Of a DNA stretch of 64,000 nt, positions 56,731-64,000 are shown piece after piece. The translations under genes and the position numbers were made by a program. Origin of the DNA: Rhabditoides inermis (Eukaryota > Nematoda > Chromadorea > Rhabditida > Rhabditidae); assembly GCA_963966185.1 (NCBI GenBank), contig CAWZYM010000367.1, forward strand, positions 248,501-312,500. Reading direction: 5' to 3'. Numbering within the stretch: the stretch's first letter is position 1; each line of letters begins with the position of its first letter. The notes under the pieces were generated by a model. It saw nothing but the letters and a program-made list of their open reading frames with translations. It was not told the DNA's origin and did no database searches.

Positions 56731-56906
56731 AGAATGTCAGAATGTCAGAATGTCAGAATGTCAGAATGTCAGAATGCCAGAATGTCAGAATGTCAAAATG
56801 TCAGAATGTCAGAATGTCAGAATGTCAGAATGTCAGAATGTCAGAATGTCAGAATGTCAAAATAAGAGTTACAACAATGTCAGAATGTCAGAATGTCAGA
56901 AGACGT
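56731..56906 (+). repeat. (TCAGAATG)n 8-bp tandem repeat
   Basis: About 19 copies of TCAGAATG with rare CCAGAATG or TCAAAATG variants, starting directly after the hairpin-CTAG end of the preceding module. Confidence 0.95.
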
Positions 56907-57104
56907 AATATGGAAATATGGACAGCTTTCTTTTTGTTAGTTGAAACTAGGTTTTTGAGTTCCTTACTCGTGCATATTCAACCTGAAATTCCGCTTTTTG
57001 ATGCTGTATGTATAGTGACGAGTGGAAGTGAGGTGAGGTGAGGATCGAATTCACCTTACATGTCATTTTGCAAGCAAATGCGGTTGAATTAGATTTTTTG
57101 AAGA

Positions 57105-57630
57105 GAGCATAGTTTTGTAGTAATGTCTCTAGAAAGTTGCTGTCATCGCAGCGGAGAGGTAACAATAGATAGGATGAGAGCAAAGAGCTGTCTCTAGAAA
57201 GTTTCTGTCACCGCAGCCGAGACGTGAAAGTAGGTAACAGAGGGCATATAACTCTCTCTCTCTCTCTAGAAAATTGCTGTCACCGCAGCGGAGAAGTGAA
57301 AATAGATAATAGAGAGCACAATACTGTCTCTAAAAAGTTGCGGTCTCCGCAGCGGAGACGTGACAGTAGATAGAGGAGAGCATAGATCTGCCTCTAGAAA
57401 ATTGCTGTCACCGCAAGCGGAGATGTGAAATAGTAGCACAGTACTTCATCTCGAAAGTTGCTGTCACCGCAGCGGAGACGTAGACGTGATAATAGACAAG
57501 AGAGAGAGGGGGGAGGGGGAGAGAAGAGAGAGGAGGGGAAGAGGAGGGAAAGAGAGGGAGAGGGAGGGAGAGAGGGGGGGAGAGGGAGGGAAAGGGAGGG
57601 AGAGGGAAGAGTAGACAGAATTAAGTAGAC

Positions 57631-57666
<36 letters not shown>

Positions 57667-58063
57667 AAGAAAGAAAAAGAGATAAAGGGAGAGAAAGAAG
57701 GAGAAGGGAGAGTAGACATAACTCATTACTCATAACTGTCTCTTAAAATTCGCAGTGACTACCGCAGACGTGAGAGTAGAAGAGTAGACAGAATATACCA
57801 TAGTACTGTTTCTAGAAAAATGTTGTCACCGCTGCGGAGACGTGAGAGTAGACGAGCGAGAGAGAGAGAAAGAGAGAGAGAGAGGAGATAGGAGGGAGAG
57901 GAGGAAAAGGAGGATATAGGAGCGAGAGTAGAAATAACTGTCTCTCGTAATTTGCAGTGACTACCGCAGACGTGAGAGTAGAAGAGTAGACAGAATATAC
58001 CATAGTACTGTCTCTAGAAAGTTGTTTAGAAAGTTGTTGTCACCGCTGCGGAGACGTGATAAT

Positions 58064-58103
<40 letters not shown>

Positions 58104-58180
58104 GGAGAGTAGATATAACTGTCGTTCGAAATTCGCAGTGACTACCGCAGACGTGAGAGTAGAAGAGTAGACAGAATTAG
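57105..58180 (+). repeat. Tandem/dispersed ~60-bp unit with TTGCTGTCACCGCAGCGGAG core
   Basis: Cores at about 57130, 57197, 57275, 57340, 57406, 57460, 57820 and 58035 each carry TCTCTAGAAAGTTGCTGTCA and CCGCAGCGGAGACGTGA, separated by GA-rich spacers. An alternate unit, TCGAAATTCGCAGTGACTAC + CGCAGACGTGAGAGTAGA, lies at 57740, 57950 and 58125. No coding capacity. More copies follow at 59215-59440. Confidence 0.85.
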
Positions 58181-58184
58181 AGAG

Positions 58185-58505
58185 GGCGCGCAGCGCCCTC
58201 TCTTTTGGCTTAGGATAAGGCTCGCGCCAGAATTTTCCAGAAGTGATATCCAAAAGTCATGTTATAACCAATGTGAACTTGTCCAAATCATGTTAGTTAG
58301 ATTCGCACCGTTTCGTAGGCCAAATCACTGGTCGACGGCATCTTTGTATCTTTTCTGTGAAAGAAGTTATGCGCGATCCCGCGCTCGCACTAGGCGAAAG
58401 GCCAGCGTGTTTCGTGTCCTTCCCGTTACCGACTTTTCCCAACTTGCACTTTGCGTGTAGTCCGCCCCGCCGCCGCCAGCGTCAAATGCGCGCCGGGTTT
58501 GCATT
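58185..58505 (-). repeat. Dispersed ~340-bp repeat, copy C (inverted)
   Basis: Reverse complement of copy A, from the AGAGGGCGCGCAGCGCCCTC palindrome through CTTAGGATAAGGCTCGCGCC to CACTAGGCGAAAGGCCAGCG and the GC-rich outer end CCGCCCCGCCGCCGCC. Confidence 0.88.
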
Positions 58506-58882
58506 GTTTTGACCCCGCCAACTATAACCAGGAGGAAGAGCGCAGTAGGCGCGACACCGACTGGTTATAAGAAAATATGCTGTGAAAACGTTTTGTGAAA
58601 CGTAACGGCGATCCGTGAATACGATGTGACGTGTGGTACATGAGACGAAGAAGTGCGAGAAGAGCAGAGGTAGAGAGAGAATGGCAGATATAGAGAGAAG
58701 GGCAGATAAAGATGGAGAGAAGGACAGAGAGAGATGGAGAAAGAGCGAGAGAGCGCAGTGAAAGAGAGAAAGAACAGTGAGAGAGAACAGATGGAGAGAG
58801 AGAGAACAGAAGGAGATAGATTAGGTTTTGATTAAATCCAGATGAATAGTCATAATTCAGCACATATTACATATAAAAAATT
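58506..58882. other. Unannotated DNA with GA-rich stretch
   Basis: GAGAGAGAACAGATGG-type microsatellite at 58660-58820; nothing else recognised. Confidence 0.45.
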
Positions 58883-59011
58883 TCTATGAAATTTAACAAA
58901 AGCACATATATTTTCTTTAAAAAGTACTTGCGTAAAAAGTCTCAGTTTGTCTTGACCCAATTCAACAAAAGCGCATGCATAAAACGTTTACAAATACTAA
59001 CACAAACCTGC

Positions 59012-59046
<35 letters not shown>

Positions 59047-59207
59047 TCCTTTAATTGTATTCTTATATTTCCTATGTTAGTTAGTGTCAACAGTCTGGTC
59101 TTCGCAGGTTTGTGTTAGTATTTGTAAACGTTTTATGCATGCGCTTTTGTTGAATTGGGTCAAGACAAACTGAGTCTTTTTACGCAAGTATTTTTTAAAG
59201 AAATATA
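58883..59207. mobile_element. MITE with long inverted ends, copy 3
   Basis: The arms are nearly perfect: GTCTTGACCCAATTCAACAA, GCGCATGCATAAAACGTTTA and ACACAAACCTGC at the left are mirrored from GCAGGTTTGTGTTAGTATTT at the right, around a (CT)n centre. The left end is complete (CTATGAAATTTAACAAAAGC); the right end is cut by a 57-kb-type unit at 59208. Confidence 0.92.
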
Positions 59208-59442
59208 CCATAGCACTGTCTCTAGAAAGTTGTTGTCACCGCTGCGGAGATGTGAGAATAGACGAGAGAGAGAGAGAGAGGGAGCGAGAGAGGGGGTAGG
59301 AGGAGAGAGGAGGGAGAGTAGACATAACTGTCTCTCGAAATTCGCATTGACTACTGCAGACGTGAGAGTAGAAGAGTAGAAAGAATATACCATAGTACTG
59401 TCTCTAGAAAGTTGTTGTCACCGCTGCGAAGACGTGAGAATA

Positions 59443-59477
<35 letters not shown>

Positions 59478-59660
59478 ATAGCGAAAGACAAAATAAAAAA
59501 GAGAAAGAGAGAGACGGAGGGAGAGAGAGGGAGTGGGGAGAGAGAGAGAGGGAGAAAGGTAGGGAGAGAGAGATGGAGGAATAGGAAGTAAATGAGTTGA
59601 AAATAGAAAAAAATGATAAAAAACAACAGAGAAAGAAAGTAGGATAGAGATGAAAGAGAT
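59208..59660 (+). repeat. Further CCGC-core units and GA-rich DNA
   Basis: Units at 59215-59265, 59325-59375 and 59395-59440 repeat the pattern of 57105-58180 almost verbatim, followed by GA-rich microsatellite to about 59600. Confidence 0.85.
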
Positions 59661-59699
59661 GTTTCTACGCAAAACTAACTATACTTCTATTTTTCTATT

Positions 59700-59790
59700 C
59701 TTGTATACCTAGTGCGGAGGCGCGCGACAGCGCGCCGGAGCGCTAGTCGCCTCTCTCTCCCCCTAAAATGTCAGATGCCGTCTGTCCCAG
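59700..59790 (+). repeat. GC hairpin/CTAG boundary of the module family
   Basis: GCGGAGGCGCGCGACAGCGC + GCCGGAGCGCTAG, then TCGCCTCTCTCTCCCCCTAA and AATGTCAGATGCCGT. The same hairpin-CTAG-TCGCC order occurs at 29003 and 32690. Confidence 0.7.
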
Positions 59791-59901
59791 ATCAGATCTC
59801 ATGACTCAGTCAAGTCTCAGGGCTGTCCTTTTGGGGTTAAGCATAGATAGGGTCTGGCACGCAACTGCCACTGCTGATCATCGTGCGCATCATTATCACT
59901 C

Positions 59902-59938
<37 letters not shown>

Positions 59939-60007
59939 GTCTATGTCTCTCTTTTTCTCTCTCGATTATCGATCGATAAACAATAGATAACCAATCGATA
60001 TTGGCAG

Positions 60008-61179
60008 TGCTGCGAAAGCGTCCGATGTTCTGGGAGACGACGTGCCCGCGCCGCAAGCCCATCTGCCATCTCGAGGTACTGTAGTTGTATTAGGTATACG
60101 GTAGCTTAGGTATACGGTACTTTGTCAGGTGGAGGTGGAGCGTAAGCGGTACGGTGAAGAGGTGGAGGTGGAGGGCGAGTGCGACGATGACGACGACGGA
60201 AAGTGCGAGTACATGGTACGGTAGGGGTACGGTAGTACTGTAGAGTACTAGGTATACGGTAGATTGCCAGATGGACAAGACTGGCGTGGGCTGCTATCTG
60301 CGGTCGAATCGTCGCGGGACGAAGCAAAAGATTGAGTGTTGCTGTGATTCGGGAGACTGTGTGGTGAAGATACAACGGGCGATGGCCGATCTGGAGACGG
60401 GACTGTACAACTATGTCTATCCGGAAAAGGTGGAGCGAGTCTATCTTCCCCCCACTCTCTCCCTCCCTTTTTCTCTCCTCCCCCTCTCCCTCCCCCCTTC
60501 TCTCTCTCCCTCTCTCCCCCTCTCTCTCCCTCCCTCTCTCTCTCCTCCCTTCCCCTCTCCCCCTCTCCCTCCTTCCCTCTCCACCCCCTCCCTCTCTCTC
60601 CCCCTCCCTCTCTCTCCCTCCCCTCCCTCCTCTCTCTACCCCCTCTCTCCAGGTGAACTCTCCTGGTGGTCCCCAGCCGCGGGTGCAGGGTCCGACGCGC
60701 GTTCGCCCAGGAGACGTCGACCAGCTGCGCCACTATCGCATCGACGCGCATGACGGGGAGACACTCGACGTGCCCTTTGCCCTCCAGGCGCTGAAGGCTT
60801 ACAATAAGGTATACGGTAGTTGTATACGGTAGTCTTTTTGCGTATACGGTACTTTCTCTTGGAGGAGGAGGTGAAAAGATCCTAGTGGTGGATACTTCAG
60901 GTAATTCTATATGACCTTACGATATATAGTCCGGACAAAGGGGAGACTACTGTAGGTATACGGTAGTCACCATTTGGTGTACGGTACTTTTGTTTCCAGA
61001 AGGCCAAGGAGAGCGAGGGTTCGGTGTTCCGTCCGAAGAGCAAGGAGTCTGCCCCTGCCGCTGCCGAGAAGACTCGGCCCGGCCGCAGGGTACACGGCCT
61101 GCCGATCGACTCCTCCTCTGCCACTCGAGTCGCTGCCGTCGCCGCAGTCGCTGCGGCCGCCGCTCTTGCCCTGTTCTAG
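60008..61179 (+). CDS. ET-module, probably GPI-anchored extracellular protein (5'-incomplete)
   Basis: Exons: 60008-60075, 60129-60215, 60271-60429, 60653-60808 and 61000-61179 (TAG at 61177). All junctions stay in phase with GT/AG ends. About 215 residues are visible. The first three exons form a small disulphide-rich unit: CPRRKPIC, GECDDDDDGKCEYM, GVGCYLRSNRRGTKQKIE and a CCCDSGDC signature. This C...GC...CCC...C spacing fits the nematode ET module, an extracellular domain. The fifth exon ends in a hydrophobic Ala/Val run (RVAAVAAVAAAAALALF), typical of a GPI-attachment signal, so the product is probably held at the outer cell surface. The signal peptide exon should lie upstream of 60008 and was not found. 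Intron 3 is a polypyrimidine microsatellite; introns 1, 2 and 4 are full of TACGGTA motifs. A poly(A) signal AATAAA lies at 61318-61323. Confidence 0.8.
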
Positions 61180-61317
61180 ATACTTACACTAAGACAACCA
61201 CCAACTTAGGTTCTTATGAGTGAATTCGTATTGTACGTGTCGGTATCATGATTGTTTTTTTCTCGATCTAGAGAGAGTTGTGTAGTAAAAGTGAACTTGT
61301 GTCCTTTGATTTTCGTC

Positions 61318-61323
61318 AATAAA
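61318..61323 (+). promoter_or_regulatory. Poly(A) signal of the ET-module gene
   Basis: AATAAA about 140 bp after the stop codon, in an AT-rich 3' flank. Confidence 0.6.
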
Positions 61324-62079
61324 ATGGATAAATCATGTATTTGTGAGGGTGTTTTTTTTAGTCTCAAAATCTCCTGCTACTGCTGATCATTACCTTGTGT
61401 CGGTGGTGCGAGGGCAGAGAAAATTCTTTTCTGGCTGCGCGGTGTGTCCTTTCTGGAACGTGCCTGGATCGAAGGTTCGAAGGTGGTTGAGCTTCCTGTT
61501 TAGCGCTTCATTGCGTTGAAATCCACAAATCTGGTGTGGCTCTCAGATTAGACGTTTGTAGCTGTTCAGGAGGATCTGAACAAACAGTCCACTAGTCGTA
61601 TCGAAATCAAAGACTTTGTCAACTTTGTGAGTAGCCATTTTGTGTTGGGCAGGAATAATCCAAAAGAAGAGTAATTGGATAATTAATCGGAAAATTCCAT
61701 TTCTGAATTGTTTAAATAATCTAATCGTTTAAACATATTTGAAATGATTGATTAAAAGTGTCGAGGAATTTGAGGGGGGCGCATTTTTTCAGCTGTAGCG
61801 ACGCATGTATGATGTCATTCCCTCTCTCCTCCCTCCGTCATTTCCCAATTGCTCTGTCCCGCCGCGCGGTTTCTCTCTCAGTCGCTCATTCCCCATTCTC
61901 ACTACTTATAAGTTTATTTGTTTTGGTTTTACAATAGCGATTTTCCGTAGCCGTTGCACGTTTTTGTTGGTGAATGTATATGTAGTTGCTGAGTTGTAAC
62001 CGTTGTCGTTCTTTGATCGCTTTTTTATAGCAATAGTGTACGGTAACTCTAATTATACTAAAAAATTATATTGTTGTAG
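61324..62079. other. Intergenic DNA with one candidate exon
   Basis: 61570-61626 follows GCTGTTCAG, encodes EDLNKQSTSRIEIKDFVNF and ends at GTGAGT: a plausible 57-nt exon in phase 0, but no partner joins it in frame. 61643-61760 contains TGTTGGGCAGGAATAATCC and related ATAATC/GATTA words, a decayed relative of the hAT-like MITE end. Confidence 0.4.
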
Positions 62080-62274
62080 GCACTACGTGCACATCTTCAA
62101 AAGTGGAGCAGCTTGCGACTGGAGCCGGAAAGCTCTTCTTCACGAGTAGGTAAGCGATGAGGTACTGTACATTGAATTGGTATACGGTATATACAATTTT
62201 TTGCCCTTAGCCGTCTTAGCATGTCTGGCTCGGTGGCTGCGGGAGGAAGGAGGAACAATGCGAAGCGGGGTTAA
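62080..62274 (+). CDS. Two phased terminal exons, unknown small product
   Basis: Exon 62080-62149 follows TTGTTGTAG and reads KVEQLATGAGKLFFTS before a GTAAGC donor. Exon 62211-62274 follows TTGCCCTTAG and continues in phase to SMSGSVAAGGRRNNAKRG and TAA. The intron carries GGTATACGGTA as in the ET-module gene. No family is recognised, and the upstream exons are not identified (the 61570-61626 candidate does not match in phase). Confidence 0.45.
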
Positions 62275-62630
62275 GATCACAAGGTAAGCGGACTGGCGTG
62301 TTCGAAAATAGATCGCTTTGTTAAGTATGTGATGGGCCGCTCCAAACACACTTACAAAGGGACCAGGATGGGGGATCGAAGCCTTTATTGCACGGATGCG
62401 CCCGCCGCACGCTAGCGGAGCGCCCACATAACTGATGCGTATGAGAGACAAGATACGGACCACATGCCGTTTACGACAGGGGTCGGGGTCATTGGTCCCG
62501 CTAGAGAGAGCGGTATATCAAGAGATTACAGTGATCGATAGCGCGGGACTGACAGCTTGTTCCAATCTCACCCATGTTCGTGAAGCAGTTTGTATTGTTT
62601 TGATTGATTGCCGATGATTACAGGTCTTCT

Positions 62631-62719
62631 TATTTGCTTCTCTCCCCTCTCCCTTCGCACTTCTGGCCCAGTCCCCCTTCGGAGCAGCTTTCTCGCTCGT
62701 CACAAATGACAACAAGGTA
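62631..62719 (+). CDS. Candidate exon, hydrophobic (possible signal-peptide exon)
   Basis: Between TTACAG and GTAAACACC; one reading gives FLFASLPSPFALLAQSPFGA followed by AFSLVTNDNK, which resembles a secretory leader. No ATG in frame and no confirmed downstream partner. Confidence 0.3.
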
Positions 62720-63152
62720 AACACCGCTACATTTTTACTTTTCTCGATATTTTTGCACGCGCGATTTTGTTCGAAACGAAGTTGGTTGTGATATACTGGA
62801 CGAACCAAGACGGAACAGTTTTCTTATCAAGCGCATAGGTTTACAGTAATCTTGCCTTGTACTGATTGGCCGGCCTGCCCACAATCTTTCGCGCTCTCTC
62901 TTATCATCCAATCTGCGTCCGCTGTTCCTTCTGTTATCGCTTGCTGCTATCGGCGGGTACACCGCGGCTGGCTCAGACAATATGTTCAATGCGAGAAATA
63001 GAATGTTTTATGCGACATGATTTGTCTTATAAGTAGACACAACTTTCGGTTTCGGTCATAACCTACCCCAGTCATTATTGAATGCGTGCTCATCACACTG
63101 CTCACATCCGCATTTGTTGTGTTTATATAATATGTCATGATGTCTTTCTTTT

Positions 63153-63489
63153 CAGTCCATCTTGTGAAGATTACTGTGGAGGAGTCTGAGATGCTCGACG
63201 GAGCTCGCAAGATGGGCATCGGATGGACCGAAAGACGGACCCAGTTTCCAAGAATGATGTGAGTATTTCGTATGTTTTTATTCGTTTTGTTGGTGTAAAA
63301 TATGCAGTTATTTGTTTCAGTCGGAGAACCCTCGGACTCGTGTTCTGAAGGAGGAGCGCCCCTTGCTGCTCGCAGCTGATCAACAAGGCTACAACGTCCT
63401 CTTCACCCAGAAGAACATTCTCAGGTTTATTTCGTAAACTTGAAAATTATTTTACTGATCGGTAATTGTTCGAGTTTGAAGTTTTGTTA

Positions 63490-63548
<59 letters not shown>

Positions 63549-63842
63549 CGTTTAGGGCAGTGCGATCGCGTAGTGGTGGCTGTTGATGAACATCGTCTAC
63601 AAGGCAGGTATGAGAGAGGAGGAGGAGAGGGGAGAGGAGGTGACTCATTGCTTGCAGTTCTCGTTTGTGTTGTGTCTTCGTCTCGTGTGCCGCGTACTTC
63701 TCCTTCTGCATGTTGAGTGAGTATTGCCCTCCTTACTTTTTGTGCTGTTGGTTGTATGTTTCAGGCTTTGCTGATCTAGATGGCGATATTCAAGATCCTG
63801 CAGATGAACTACAGAGAGACAAGAACATCGCGGAGATGAAGG
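63153..63842 (+). CDS. Multi-exon gene at right edge, model unresolved
   Basis: Splice-bounded segments: about 63157-63258 (after TCTTTTCAG), 63320-63424 (after TTGTTTCAG), about 63557-63606, about 63656-63716 and 63765-63842. 63320-63424 encodes LLLAADQQGYNVLFTQKNI and can start at ATG 63223 (MDRKTDPVSKND) in phase. The last three segments join in phase with each other (VVVAVDEHRLQG, a hydrophobic Cys-rich stretch, then FADLDGDIQDPADELQRDKN) but not with the first two. Either two genes overlap the region or a base is missing. The final donor GTAACG shows the gene continues beyond the window. No family is recognised. Confidence 0.45.
63489..63547 (+). repeat. (TTGA)n microsatellite in intron
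   Basis: About 14 perfect copies of the tetranucleotide between the second and third exon candidates of the edge gene. Confidence 0.95.
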
Positions 63843-63879
63843 TAACGCAAACTTTCACGGTTTATGAAATAGAAATCTA

Positions 63880-64000
63880 CGGCTACTGTAGCATAATTAT
63901 TTGAATACCGTAGTACACACCTGTAAGTACCGTAGTACTCAATTTTACTACCGTAGTGTTTTTTTACAAGTTCACATTATAAACTTGAAAAGGATTATAC
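63880..64000. repeat. Reiterated TACCGTAG motif
   Basis: AATACCGTAGTACACACC, AGTACCGTAGTACTC and ACTACCGTAGTG within about 70 bp; the reverse complement of the TACGGTA motif that fills introns of the ET-module gene. Confidence 0.6.

Overview
The window is eukaryotic and most likely nematode. Introns are mostly 40-60 nt with TTTCAG-type acceptors. One gene encodes a cysteine pattern that fits the nematode-typical ET module. The sequence also carries LINE, Ty3/gypsy, Maverick/Polinton and TIR elements. A clade V nematode is plausible, but the sequence alone does not prove it. Host coding is a minority; most of the window is repeat.

Layout. 1-15918 is a 64-bp-monomer satellite that switches orientation once, near 13693. 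A 5'-truncated LINE (15918-18082) abuts it, followed by a 2.2-kb perfect (GAGACA)n array and polypyrimidine DNA to about 21.1 kb. A UPF1-like helicase gene (21476-24324) and a second, lower-confidence gene (24765-25648) follow on the + strand. From 26.3 to 33.5 kb lie dispersed and tandem repeat families. These include three or four tandem modules packed with GTAAACAA motifs and bounded by GC-rich hairpins. 33481-38828 is a 5.35-kb unit with about 900-bp inverted arms; it encloses a phase-consistent six-exon minus-strand gene and a LINE tail.

From 39.6 to 48.0 kb there are eleven minus-strand coding segments in total, counting the BTB, middle and acidic-tail parts, which may form one BTB/POZ-domain gene. 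Its presumed introns are filled with TIR elements, a SINE-like arm and a LINE ORF1 relic, and its last codons seem to come from a MITE. A second (GAGACA)n array occupies 48.1-49.4 kb. A small minus-strand gene lies at 52.1-53.0 kb. A decayed Ty3/gypsy pol (53.3-54.9 kb) abuts a Maverick/Polinton fragment: an integrase C-terminus with chromodomain, convergent with an intact-looking packaging ATPase.

56.3-59.8 kb holds further satellites and MITEs. The right end has a well-supported ET-module, probably GPI-anchored, protein gene (60008-61179, +) and several partial exons up to the edge. No operon-like or pathway relationship among the genes is visible. The main theme is host genes embedded in, and locally rewritten by, mobile elements. 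Exon calls are hand-made from frame, splice sites and codon usage, so boundaries may be off by a few bases.
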